Positions 50,501 to 63,533 of a stretch of DNA of 64,000 bases are shown here, piece by piece (within the stretch, counting starts at the first letter, position 1; each line of letters starts with the position of its first letter). The position numbers and the translations under genes are program-made. This DNA comes from Citrus sinensis (lineage: Eukaryota > Streptophyta > Magnoliopsida > Sapindales > Rutaceae): the NCBI RefSeq assembly GCF_022201045.2, contig NC_068560.1:35551001-35615000 (forward strand), read 5' to 3'. The notes beneath the pieces are model-generated. The model saw only the letters and a list, made by a program, of their open reading frames with translations, was not told where the DNA came from and did no database searches.

Positions 50501-53500
50501 AATTTCTGGCGTTGGTTCAAAGCTTGCAGCTTATGCCTTTCATACTCATTTCTTCTTCCCTCCTTACGTAACTGCTTTCATCGATATGTGAATAAATAAG
50601 TTAACATACATACATACATGCAGACAATATCTTCATAAAGTTTACAGATCTGAAGCATACTCTATACATACTTTGTTTAATTGTTTTGTTTGCGTTACCT
50701 TATTCAAATATCTAAAGTATAACTAATCCGTAGGTTCTCTTATTTAACCTCCTAAAAAAAAAAGGTTCTCCTTCAGGATGAATAAAAAAATATAAAACAG
50801 CTTTGGCAATTAGTAAATTTGACTACACATTATCATATGACTTTATGCAGGGGTGAATCCAAGCTTGCTCAGCTTGCTGAATCTTTTAATTCAAATTATT
50901 TATTGGCAGTCATAACCAGCTGCTAGAATTCTTAAAAACGAATTTATAATACTGAGTACTGCCACCGGGAGTTTAGGGTTTAAAGGAACAAAAGTGCATG
51001 CAACAAAATTGCACTACATAACATTGTGCAAAGATGAGAACAAGTTTTGTAGTTTGCAGGCTTAACTACCTAAAGTAGAATTTCAACAGTATTGTCAGAA
51101 AGACCAAACCACACCCCTTAAAGTTACAAACAAGTAGTAACAAAGATACAAACGAAAAATGTGTTCTGTATAAAAAGAGAATTCAATAGATCCCAACTAT
51201 TCCTGCTCCACCCAATAATCTTCCCTTACGTGAAATCGAATGGACATATATCATTTACCAGAATGAGCATAAAAGATATTGATACTGCATGTCTTTTCCA
51301 AATTATTTGTTTCACAGAACAAGTAAAGCACCTGCAAAAGTTCCTTCTCTCGAGAAGCCTTCCACTGTCGGAATTGTTCAGCTTCTTGTTTTATCCTATG
51401 TTGCAATTGAACCTACACAAAGATGCAAGGGAACAAGAAGAAGAAAATCAGCAGTGGACAGAGTAGAGACAACAAAAAAGGACTGAAAATAACACGATGC
51501 ATTAAAAGCCAAAGTGACAGTTAACCTTTTGAGCCTTTATAAATTGAATTTCATCTTGCAACCGCTTTGCTGCTTCATCACTCTTTTGTTTCTGCTTTAA
51601 AAGTTGAACCTGGTTCTCCTGTTTTTTCTTGAGATCCAGAATCTGTTGTGCATAGATTATGAAGACTGTTTACTACTTGAATTAAATTGTGATATTTATA
51701 TGGAATTGTGACAAAAGCCAACATTACCTGTGCCTCAAGTGATTTTAATTTATGGGCATGTACATCTTGCAATTTTTGTGTTTGCCCATCAGAATTTGAG
51801 GCAAGATTTTCAATTTCAGTCAGCAAATGATCTCTTTCTTTCTGCAGCAATAAAACAGGTGTGAGATGAGTCATCTGTTATTTCAAGGAGTGTGAAAATT
51901 GAAGAACAGGTCAATAAACTTCTTTTTGACCTGCACAGTTCGTTTTTCATCCTCTAGTTCTGCTATTTTCTTCCCAAAATGTTGCTTGAGTGCTGCAGTG
52001 TCAGAGCCACCAACAAGTTTCATTTCTGACTGCACAGACATTATATGTAAATTATGAAGGGTGCTGATGACTTCTTTGTCCAAAAGATTTGCAAAAGTTG
52101 AAGATATACAGAAGAAATGTCAGAATGTAGAAGAAAATTACTCCAGAATCATGAACCAGCCAACAGTTCTTAAGATTTTTCTTTAAACAGAGGTAAAATT
52201 CCAGGAAAAAAAATGAAAATAAAAAAAGAAAAATCATCAAATATTTTTTCATGGGAATCCAAACTGAGCCAGACTATCTTCCAGATGATTGAGGAAGGAT
52301 GAGATTAAATGGAAGTACATTACCCTTATTATCTCATGCTATGTAAGAAGTTAATGAAGTAAGAATACACAGTTCCCAAAATTGCCAAATACTAGGAATA
52401 AAAACATAAAAAATATATATTCTGATGAAAAGTACCTCTTTCTCCTCCAAACGCCTGTTCAATTCATTCAACTCTTTGTCCATAGAATTCTGTAGAAGTG
52501 TGTGCTCCCACTCCTTTGCGACTTCATCAATTTCTCTGGAATCACCTGCCAAAATTGACATTGTATTCTCAATGTCATAGATCCATTGAAAGGAAACTTG
52601 AATTCACAATATCTGAAAGAGAAACTGATTCAATCCAATAGATGAAAGAACAAGTAGAAGACTGGAAGTCATTTTGAAGCTTACCCAGTTTACCAATGAT
52701 TACAGACATTTTACCTAATTACTATATCAGAGAAGTTTCATACCTGTTATATTTTCACCCATTTGATAATCAGTTTGCTCAATACTATTCAAGCTCCTTT
52801 TAAGCCCATCACTTTTCAGAGGACAAGGACTACCATCCTGAAAGATGAAGTATCAATTTCACACGTATAGTGAATCATCCATTGATCAAGCCTAACTGTA
52901 ATAATAATCATGACTAAAGAATTATAGTCAACTCTCCCATGTCCTTTTTTTTTTTTTTTTGTGGGAGGGCAACACAAAAGATAAAATCTCCCATCTTTTA
53001 ACAAAAGGAGAAAAGAACTAATGGAAGAGTTCCAAAAGACAGAAGACATGTTCACATACTTGAGCGTCTGTTTCACGCTGCTCTACATCAGTGCATCTGC
53101 TGCGGTATTCATGGAGTTCACGGCAAAGATCTTCATTAGCAGCTTCAAGCCAAGCAATCCTTTCCTTGAGAACCTAGGCAAATGATTAATGAGAGAACTT
53201 ATGAAATCGATTAAGATACAACTATCTCCATAAACGAAATTGATAATTATTTTGTTTGTTCAAACCAAACTATCCTTTACATAGAGAACCTCATAAGTTT
53301 TACCATAGCGTAAAGTAATTAATCCAGTATAATTTTTCTATATAAGAAGATGTGAGAATAAAAATATTGAAAAATTCTTATGATCAACAGAATATCCAAG
53401 GTAAAAATTTAGAACCAGATACCTGTACTTCATCAGACGAAGATCCTCCACCACGGGCGCAAAGTTCTGCCTGCAAAAACTCTAGTTGTTGACGCATCTT

Positions 53501-56500
53501 CAGCATCTCAGTGGACATGGGATCTCTGTTGACCTATTTAAGACAATTCAAAACCAGAAATAAAAAAAATCATAAATGCATGAAAAAGATTGTGCCTTTA
53601 CACAAGTGTAAAGAGAATGAAATCAACAATTTTCTGTTGAACTTACAACAGGCTTATTTTGTATATTTCGAGCACGATTTGCATATTTTAGAGTGTTGAG
53701 GGTTTCCTCAGCATTAATATCAGCAGGACTAATGCAGGCTGTAGAAGGTAAAATTGTATTGATATAAGAAAAAACATTAAGATCACCAATCAAATGTCAG
53801 AGATTGCCAATGAAAAACCAGGGTAAGAAGGAACTAGAATATATGATTAAAGATAAAGGATTTACAGAGATCAAACTTGAGGATAAATAAGTTACCTATC
53901 ATAACAGTTCTGCTGTTACCACCAAGTGAATCCTGCCAAAATACCTGAACTTAGTCTAAATATATAAATAGAAAAGGATGAAATATTTATAATAAAAAAC
54001 ACAATAACAATTAAGAAAAACATCATCATAGACTCTCCTAAAGAGTTTCTGAAAATCACATCTCATTTCAACCCATTATTTCCACAATCAACTGGCCGGC
54101 TAATACCAGATTATGTATGAAATGCTTAGGGAGAAAAATTCCTATCAATAGTTCAATCTTTCTGGACCATACTTCTTTATACTATCAAACTAGACTAGAT
54201 AATTTACCCCTTGCATCAGACGCATCAAGTTACCTGCAAAAGCCTAGTAAGTTTACTGTCCCGATAAGGCACATGTACGCCTTCTTTGCGCTTTTTATCA
54301 TCACCAAGAGCGCTGATAACGTTACCAAGTGCAAGAAGGCCCCTGTTAATATGAACTCCTGTTTAAATGTAAATGCTCTGTTATCATGTTTTGACCAAAA
54401 GCACAGTATGATTCTACTTATGAGTAATCTCCACCAACCTTCCTTGAAACGCAAACCATCAGAACCAGTTCTTTTGGCCCTCTCTGATCCAGCAAGATCT
54501 ACCAAATGCAACTTGGCACATAGATATTCTTCATTCATACTCTCATTAGGACTGCTGTCTCCCAGAGAAACTGGACTAAGCTTACGCATTTGCTCTAGGG
54601 TGATGGTGAAGATGGCATGTGAACGACTGTATGAACACATACCAAAAATATACACATGTTAACAAATCTGATAATACCTCTCAAAAAATTAAAAAATCTG
54701 ATAGCTACTGTAGATTTTACAGTCATTATAGAGATGCAATGTTTTTCAAACCAGCATGTTACACAAATACAATATTCAAAAGGTTTATTTGGGAAACTTT
54801 TTTTTTTATGGAGAGAAATCTTTGTATGATCCCAGTATGTCCAAAAATACTGAACTCATATTTGGAAAGGTACATGACAAATTTGGAAAGATAAAGATCT
54901 TTTTCCATATGATGGAAGGATATTGTCAAATAGCAGTTATAGATGAAATTACCTAAACTTAAATGTAACTGATCAAAACAGAGTAGTAAAGATTTACCTT
55001 GATTGATTGTTCATGTTTGTACTCCCAGTTGCCCTGCTCAATGATCCTTGCTCTAAACAGGCCGCCATTTCTTTTAGTGAGCTAACACTAACTTCAGTGG
55101 ATCCAGCCAACGTAATAACACCATTTGATGTTTCTCGGATTTGTATTGGAGGTTTCCCGGGTACAGTTACTTTTCCTGCGTGTCCATTTGCAGTATCTGG
55201 TTTGTTCAAACAAGGGGGATCTAGCAAATCCCGTACTTCTTCTTTTAGAATCTTTTGACAACACAGGATTTTTTGGTTAGATATTTACCACAACAATGCA
55301 TTCTACTAGAAACATATAATATTTTAGAAAATACCCAATTATGTAAACAACTCTTCAAACCATGACTTCAGCAGTACATAGTTTGATAGGGAAATTCAGC
55401 TCAACAAAGATCGAAAGTTTCATTCAGTAAAACAGGATGCCAAAAAAATATACGGTAGCTAGAGATTAGAATTACTGTGACTATGTTGCATAACTGAACA
55501 GAATGTACACAACAAGGAATCTCAAATTGAAATAGTTGAGAAAATGATTTAAAACAAAGAAGCTACATGATGAATATAATAGACATCTTTATCTCATATC
55601 TGGTTTGTTCAAACAAGTGGGTGTAGCAAATCTCGTAATTCTTCTTTTAGGATCTCTGACACAGGATTTTAGTTAGATATTTATCACAATAATCATTATA
55701 TTGGAAACACATAATATTTCAGAAAATACCCGATTGTGACAAAAATTCTTCAAACCGGAGCTTCAGTGGTACATTGTTTGATAGGGAAACTCAACTCAAC
55801 AAAGATTGAAAGTCTCATTAAAACAGGATGCCAGAAAAACATAAGGTAGCTAGAAATTAGAACTACGGTGACTATGATGCATAAGTGAATCAAATGTACA
55901 CAACAAGGAATATCGAATCTAACTAGTTAGAAAATGATTTAAAACAATGAAGCTACATGATGAATATGATAGACACCTTTTGATCTCATATGACTTCATG
56001 ACAAGCAACAAATACTAGATAAATATATCCTGTTTAGTACTTTAACAAAATTTATCAAATTTTCTCTTGCAGGGATTTTTCTGTGTTGCGAGGAGGAACA
56101 TAGATTTTCAGTCATATGACTGATGTTTGTACTGAACTTGATAAATTTTTAAGAGAACAATGCTGAGGCTCATATATAGAAGATGGCACCACAGAGTGTA
56201 ACTGATGGATATACGAAGAAGAAGAAAGGCATCAACAAACCTCAATGAAGGAAACATGCAATTGGAATTCGGTTTGATCCTTTAGAGTTTCGATTTTGCT
56301 GAACAGAACATTCATAACTAGAGGAATTATTCCCGTTTGGTATCCATCTTTGAAGCCAGTTCCCATTGTATATGTTTTTCCAGATCCTGTCTGTAACATA
56401 TTGAAACGTTAACTGAAAGAAAGATGATTACTCAAGCATACATTGCTTCAATTGAGCAGCTTTTTCCACGGAACATAATCTTTACCTGACCATAAGCGAG

Positions 56501-57672
56501 AACAGTTGCATTATACCCTTGAAACAAACCATCAACAAGTGGAGCAATACATTCATCGAACATGGCAGATGAAGGAGAACCAGTGCTCCCGTATACATGA
56601 TCAAAAGTAAAGGAGTGTGTCCCAATTTGTACCTGCAGCATAGTAAAAACCAGCATCAGAAAACACACACGCAAGCACATATAGACACAAACATTCACAA
56701 AATTGCAAGCACTGCAATTCATATCTTATAACTACTGAAACTCTAGAAACCTGTTAAACTTAATTCACAAGTGGAAATTCTGTTACTCAGTATGAAACGG
56801 AAGGAATATTTATGAGACAGCTTAAGTGCTAAAATGGTGTACCATGTTTGGCCCTTTCATACACAAAGTACCATAGATATTAATCATATTTACATAGAAA
56901 TACTTCAAAATATGAGAATAGAGACGGGGACAAGCTGGGTGATTCCAGAAAGTTGCAGAAGCTTTAGCTTGATCTTATAGTAAACAACAAAAATGCATAT
57001 GTAATTCAGATTAATAATATACCGATTGCCAATATGAAATGTAGCAGACGCAGTGAACAGGCTACAAAAGAAATAGCAAGAAGACTTACGGCACTGTTCA
57101 ATTTAATTAATTTTTTTTCCTTATCTCCTGAAACTTAATTAGCTGAGGACCACTATGGGGAAAAGCTGGATACTCGTAATTTACACCAATAAGCTTAGGG
57201 ACAGGCTTTACAGAAGAGAGTAAATGGACCAGTCTGATTATTCTAACGTTTTTCCATAAAAGCAAACAAAGGCCATGGCAAGGAATTTCCTGAATTGCAT
57301 CATAACAAACAACAAGCGCAGCCATTGCCTCTGATTGGAACTTATGAAACTAATCCAATCAGCGGAAGTAACTAGTGATGACTAAATTCTCTCATCCAAG
57401 TCAAAAATGCAAGACTCTCAAAATTCTCACAAGACTGTTCAGCCCCTTAAGATCCAGATCTTCATAACATTTTTAACAGTGAATTCACGCACGCTGAACA
57501 TTCACGTTCTTACTACTGTAGTGTTTCCACTTTCCTGCAGTATCCATACCTGAGGCTTCCCGGGAACGACAGCGACACAATCCTTACAACCTTGTGCACG
57601 TTCGTCACCAATGAGCGGTCTTACGTGCACAGCAACCTTCACGCAACAATCCTCTCCACCGCCAGTTTCCAT
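47543..57672 (-). CDS. KIN4A: KIN-4A (FRA1) kinesin (1034 aa, 25 exons)
   Basis: Exons (minus): 57672-57550, 56632-56486, 56390-56241, 55251-54998, 54626-54439, 54358-54234, 53932-53896, 53738-53647, 53533-53423, 53173-53060, 52837-52744, 52545-52436, 52029-51931, 51841-51728, 51642-51526, 51412-51332, 50571-50500, 49841-49748, 49512-49481, 49385-49288, 49212-49114, 49005-48784, 48442-48280, 47997-47842, 47755-47543; total 3105 nt. The N-terminal motor has the P-loop GQTGSGKT (~89-96), switch I NNQSSRSHA (~222) and switch II DLAGSE (~268). A long coiled coil (~370-800) follows, then the KIN-4 basic tail ([10 protein letters not shown] ... [16 protein letters not shown]). Length matches Arabidopsis FRA1 (1035 aa). 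This plus-end motor acts at cortical microtubules in cell-wall deposition and cellulose ordering. No breaks were seen. Confidence 0.97.
55196..55992. repeat. ~403-bp tandem duplication across the KIN-4A intron 3 / exon 4 boundary
   Basis: Copy one (55196-55598) covers the first ~56 bases of exon 4, its acceptor and upstream intron. Copy two (55599-~55992) lies wholly in the intron and repeats the same order (TCTGGTTTGTTCAAACAAG ... GATAGGGAAA ... CATGATGAATAT) with roughly 15% differences and small indels. Copy two therefore includes a decayed duplicate of the start of exon 4. Confidence 0.9.
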
Positions 57673-57884
57673 ATGAAGCAGCTACGGATTAATTCGAGAC
57701 ACTTTTCAGAAACGGCAAGAACAGAGAGAACGAGCGTTATTATTGTGTCTGAAAGATCAATCAGTCTCAGCTATAAAACCGCTGTCATTGTCTCAGAATT
57801 TGGAGAATTTCGGACAAAGAAAGTGATGAAGCTAATGAGGGAGCAAGATATGAAAACTAAGAGTTAAGTTTCAGACAATGTGTT

Positions 57885-57915
<31 letters not shown>

Positions 57916-58320
57916 GTGTAGGAAAAAAAATGGTAAAAGATTAGATACACAGAGAGAGAGAGAAGGGTAGTTGGGGAATTAGAGGATGGCGAACAAAGAG
58001 GGGTACAAGTAGCAACCGAACAGTTTAACTACAAAGACAACAACCACTATCATTTTCCTTAGGCTTCACTGCATCACAACAGCTTTCACGGTTGTGTGTG
58101 CGCAAAAGTTAAACTTTCATGACACTCTTTCCCATTTTGCCCTTCTCCTCACACAACGGCTCTCACCTTCCTTCCCTCATGGCGTCGTCCCCGACTTTCC
58201 CGGATCACTTTTACGGTTTTACCCTCCCTCTTCCACGTATAATACAAGAATACAAATCATGATTGTCCCCACAATACAGTAGAAAAAAGAGGAGATGGCA
58301 CAGCACACAAGCCACGTGAC
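57673..58320 (-). promoter_or_regulatory. 5' leader and promoter region of KIN-4A
   Basis: Two GA-repeat tracts (57886-57912 and 57950-57964) lie 215-290 bp upstream of the ATG. GA/CT tracts near the transcription start are common in plant housekeeping promoters. No clear TATA box was seen. Confidence 0.5.
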
Positions 58321-61300
58321 ATGGAATCATACACCGATTTCTTTGAGAAGTTTTGGGCACGAGCAGACTAAAGAGGACTCCGTGTACAACTAAATTTTTC
58401 TTTGCATGTGCAGTGCATGTACGGGATTTGCTCTATGATTGAGAAGAAAGTGAACCGTCCTTAAATTATGTACAATTTTATTAGAACATACACTAGCTTA
58501 AAAATAATAAATGCGAAACAAATGAATATTAATTTTCATTACCTAACTGCCAAGGTCTTGATTTAAAAAACAAATTAAAAAAATAATAATAGTAGCGTTG
58601 TCAATGAGTTTTGGTATTTGATGGGAAGAAGAAAGTGATGTGGGGGAAGGTGGTACTGGCAATGGTAGAGGAAGAGAAGTAAAGGAAAGGGTGGGGTGGG
58701 AGAGAGAGAGAGACCCACACAATGGACATAGCCAGCTGGTGGTCTCCCATCCTCACATGGCCTTTTAGTGTCTGTAGACCTGACTGGACCCCACTTTAAA
58801 AACTTGGTCAGACCGAAACTGGTCCCCATGTTTTTACTGATTTTGAAGCAGTTCATAAATTCATCTTTGGTCTTTTGCAACTTGAAGGATCATCTTCCTG
58901 TGTCATGCCAACGCACCCGGCTTATCCTGTGGATACAAACCAAATTATATCATGACCTACGACCATTTTCTGTTTTCTGACCTTAGATTTTAATTATCAT
59001 TAAAGCCTTTTCGAAATCTCTCTCTCTTTATGGTTTAAAGGAGCTAGCTAGATCAGATCAGATCAGTGAGCGAGTCCCTTGCATAATTGCACCAAATGTA
59101 CTTTTGTGGCTCAGGAAAACACGTGCGGTGCACGAGCCGATCAGTGTAATGGAACAATTTGTGCTTAGTGTTGAGCATTCATGGGGTCGTTTAATAGGGG
59201 TTAAAGCAGACCCTGGAAGTAGATAAACCTGACCTTCGGTGATGATAAACATAGGGCTGAGCACGTTTTGGCCGGCATTGGACCAGCGTATCTGTTACAT
59301 GAAACTGTCAGATAAATAGTTTTGACAGCGATGTTGAGGATTTTAGGATTGCATTTTAAGCAGGCTAAATTGGTTTTGCAAGCATCATCACGGGGTCAAA
59401 TCACATGATTTTTACTGTGATTTTTTGTATTCACAGAAATGCATAAACGATAAAATAAGGTTTTAGAAGGTTTGATAAGATTTCCCTACCACATAATGGA
59501 GCGTGCCTCACCTTTTTAAGTGGGCCTTAGCTGAAACATCTTGTTCTTGTCATTATAATATTTCCATTCTGGGAGAGCGTAACCAACTAATATTGCAAAT
59601 TTTGAAAAAGAATAGAGAGTATCTAAATCTTGACAATTATTTCCCATCTCTCAGGTGCTGTGCAAATGTGGACGTATTTCCTAATTAACCCGTTAAAAGG
59701 TCTAATAACGTACAAGTGACTTTGCCATGTTGGCGGGTGGGTAAAATTTTACCATTCCTCTGCCTTTCGTAGCCTTTTTCTTTGCTGCGGTAGACTGCAA
59801 GTTAAGCAAGCCGCTGGGGAAACCAATCCAATTGGCTTCTGCAGTAATCTATCCAGTTGCGTGCTTCATTCACAAGAAAGAATTGCGAGGGCAAGAAAAT
59901 GATGGAAAGAAAAAAAAAAAAAAAAAGCTGATGCAAAGATCCTAATCTGAAGTTTCGTTTCACGACCTAACTCTCCATTCATTGGATTTTTCATTTTTCC
60001 CAATTCGGCCGTTAGTTTGGATGCACACCAAGCAACCACAGAGACCCCACTTAATGACTTGCGCTGGTTCATCAGCTTTGTCCAGACATTGTATTTTGCA
60101 ATTTTAACCTATAATATAAGAAGAATTACGATGATACTTCTTGTATAGCAAAAGGGATTAATTCTGTCACACGGTTCTTCTAATACTACGTATGCGCTCT
60201 TCAAGTTGTCTTGTTGTCAATCCCCCGACGGAAACCCAACACTGCGTTATCACTGGATCATGAGAACAGTACAAGTATGCAACAACGTGACTGGGGGAAA
60301 ATTAAGTCCATAGCTTTTTTAGTTTACTAATTAAATTTCAGAGACCAGTTGCTACTTCTGCAGAAGTGCGTTCTTTATTCTACCCCCAGTGTCACCCGAC
60401 TTTTTTCGTTATGTGGAGCTTAGCATCACATGCTCCTACCTGCTTTACATCACACTATGATTCTCATTTCTCAGTCCTTACTTTTTTATCCCAGACGCCC
60501 TCTTTCTGTCCCCTCTCATTCTATCACAGCCCCATAAGCAGCTCTTTTTTATTTACGTGAATAATTTTTAATACCGTTATTAAACTAAGTTTGGAGTGCA
60601 TATCTTAATGTCCAATCCCATTGTTCTGAGTAGCACTCATTTTTAAGCACATTTAACATAATCTTAAAGGGTTTCATCCATAGAGGAGATATGATTCCAC
60701 ATAGGCATAATGATCACCGTGGCCCTTTTGTCAACCCAAAGCCAATATACAATCTAATGGTGCTTTATTTTTAGTTTTTCTTCTCCATCATACATTGTCT
60801 TGGATATAAACTGCAATATCGCAGCGAAAGCTCAAGCTTTTCCCCCTCTTATACAGAACCTTTAAGTTATTAAGCTTAAAAAGCATTTGATTTTGAAGAG
60901 TGTGGAGACATAGCATGTGCAATATTGCTAGAATTCATTATGCGCATGCTTCATTGCGTGGATAGGCATACATCTAGCTGTGGGGCAGGCTCCTCTCATG
61001 AAATGGAAATACTTTTTCTGTTGCTACTTGTATCTAGTGATATTCATTCATCCAAATCGAATGTGTTGATGAATGTTAACGTGGATAATCTTCGGCCACA
61101 TAACAAGTCTTCCAACAATTTCATGGCCATGCTATATCATTCATTCAATCATTGTTCTGATTAACATTTTAAGGTCAATGATATTTGGCAATTCTGGGTT
61201 CGTTTAGGGTCATATTGCTTCCTTGTGAGGATTAGAAGAGCACACTAGCACTTGCTTCCGTAGAAGTCACTTATTTTAGGGGAGATTGGAATTTGAAAGT

Positions 61301-62084
61301 TGTCTTCACAAATCCATATCTTCTCTTTGTTTAGTTAACCCCTCCTCATATGAACCAAAAAGCATAGACCTCAAATCACATTTTGGAAATGTCGATTATG
61401 TAGTGTAACATTTTTACGAGTTTACAGTTTAAACGCTTGAAGAGGGAGAGGAGTTTGGAAATTGAAAGAGATTCCAATGTGACCTCGGGCTCATTTTCAA
61501 CTGTTGAAAGGAAGGGTATTGTTACACATTTCAAAATTTATCCCCAAAAAAAAAAATCCTTCCCAAATGAGTGATTTATTGTGCTTACATTATTTACAAG
61601 CGATGCCCAAGTTGGAACAAGTTTGATGTTTCCAACTTTCCATTACTCGCTGCAGAGAGTCTTGTCTTTTATCTGGTTTATGCGTTCAAATCTTGTACCA
61701 GGCTGAGCCCTTTTTGGGCTCCAACAAACTCTAGGGCCATTTTTTACTTTAAAAGCCCAACAAACTCAAACTTCAACAGACATACGTGTGTGTGTGCGTG
61801 TGTATATATATATTGAAATGAAAATTTCGAAAAAGGAGACCGAAATAAAAAATCATACTAGTGCATTGTTTTACACTTTCACTTTAACTCAACACCAAGT
61901 GAGTGGGCTCAAACACTCTCCGCTCCTCAGATATAAATAGAGAGAGAGAGAGAGGGGTGTCATAAAATTCAATTAAAAATTTCTCGGTAAGGACTACTGT
62001 ATTAATAAATAAGTTTCAAGTTTGTACTAAAAAGGTTGTAATACACAAATATGAATCATGGAAGAAACAAAGTAAAATTAAGGG
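58321..62084. other. Intergenic, no gene recognised
   Basis: I read both strands and found no recognisable protein, tRNA or transposase. It contains GA-rich tracts (58699-58712 and 61938-61953) and a GT/TA microsatellite near 61787-61812. The open frames are short and lack motifs. Confidence 0.5.
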
Positions 62085-62830
62085 TTGGTTATTCAAATCC
62101 ACCAAATTCTTCTTTATACCCATTTTAAAAAATATTTTATTATTAAAAATAAAATTTTAAAATTACTATTCACTAATCTATTATGAATGAATTGATGAGA
62201 ATTTATGAAATTGAGAAGAAAATTAAAATAAATAATTAATTAAGTAATTTTTAAAAAAAATTATGAGTGAGACTATTTGAACCCACTGATTTCCTTCCTA
62301 CATCTTTTTTCTAATTAAGAATTTTATTATTTAAATAATTTTTAATAAAATTACTTAATTAACCGTTTCCTTTTTTTCTCATCTCAATTTCATTAATTCT
62401 CATTAATTCATTCGGATATTTTTTTTTAACTGTAAATAATTAATTAATATCACAAACTAAGATAAACAAAAGCAACATTTAAATTGAATATCAACAATTT
62501 CTTATTAGCCATAAAATTAATAAATATCAAGAAATTATTTTTTACTAAACATAAAAGTTGATGAATATAAAGAAAAAATTCTTATATGCAGAAAGCATAA
62601 AATAAAGATCACGATCTTATAAGAAATACCAAAAAATAAATTATAAAATAGTAAAATTGAGTGTTTAATGTACAGAATGTAAGAATAGAGACAATATATA
62701 ATAGTAAAGTAGGATGAAAAATATTAATGAAGAAACAATTTGAAAATTTGAGATTTTTAAATTTTAATAATAAATTTATTTTTTAAAACAGATATAGGAA
62801 AAAAAACTTGGTAGGTTCAATTAATTTCAC
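62085..62830. mobile_element. AT-rich nested foldback element (~745 bp), possible MITE
   Basis: The outer ends TTATTCAAATCCACCAAATT and, in reverse, AATTGAACCTACCAAGTTTT are similar and continue into a matching TTTTAAAAAATA segment. An inner pair (62182-62250 and 62347-62412) is also inverted, with blocks such as AATTAATTAAGTAATTTT. No target duplication is clear and there is no ORF. The low complexity of the sequence reduces certainty. Confidence 0.5.
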
Positions 62831-63258
62831 TTAAAAATTATTTATATAATAAAATTCATAATTAAATAGGGTAGGGAGGAAATTGGTGAGTTAGCCCCAG
62901 CCTAAAAATGATTGGTCAATGGTCCGTGATGGCAAGCATTTAGAAAAAGAAAAATTCCCTTATGTTATGTCGGTGCAGAGAATTAAAAAAAGTCGAAAAA
63001 AGAAAGTAAAATAATAAATAAATGGCTAAAAGGACGAAGCATATCTTCGTCTTCGAGTCGGCGTCGTGAAATATAGAAGCATGGAAGTTGCGTAAGCTTC
63101 AATCTTCCGTTTAAGAATATCAGAAGTCAACATCCCGGGCAGCAAGCACGTACACGGTACTCGGTACTCGGTACTCATAAGCTTGTTTCTTCTGCAAACA
63201 AACATTGATTAATACAGTTAGTTATACAAGCGATCATAATTCAAACGTAAGAGTCATC
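62831..63258 (+). promoter_or_regulatory. Upstream region of SCE1
   Basis: Presumed promoter and 5' leader of the gene starting at 63259. It includes a short CGGTACT triplication near 63156-63175. No TATA box is certain. Confidence 0.45.
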
Positions 63259-63533
63259 ATGTCGGGTGGTGGTATTGCTCGCGGCCGTCTTACAGAGGAG
63301 CGAAAAGCCTGGCGCAAGAATCATCCCCACGTATTTGATAATTTTTTTTAAAAAATTTTTCCTTTTTGTCGTTTTAACCGCTCGCTATTTTCAGTTCTGT
63401 GTCTCTCCATTTTATTTGCACAAATGTTGTGAGGTTTGATTTCCTGTTATAGGGTTTTGTGGCCAAGCCTGAAACCAAAGATGGTTCCGTGAATTTGATG
63501 ATCTGGGAGTGTATCATTCCTGGCAAGACTGGG
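63259..63533 (+). CDS. SCE1: SUMO-conjugating enzyme SCE1 (UBC9), 5' part only
   Basis: Exon 1 is 63259-63330 and exon 2 is 63453-63533; the rest lies beyond the window. They encode MSGGGIARGRLTEERKAWRK then NHPH, followed by GFVAKPETKDGSVNLMIWEC and IIPGKTG. This is the start of the E2 fold of plant UBC9, which carries SUMO on a catalytic Cys (encoded further downstream) and transfers it to target lysines in the nucleus. Family members continue with a TDWEGG-like stretch, which should open exon 3. No such exon is visible up to 64000, so the second intron is at least 467 bp. The rest of the visible intron shows nothing else. Confidence 0.93.

Noticed and set aside
54117..54662. 181-aa plus-strand frame
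   Set aside because: Antisense to KIN-4A exons 5 and 6, which carry conserved motor motifs.
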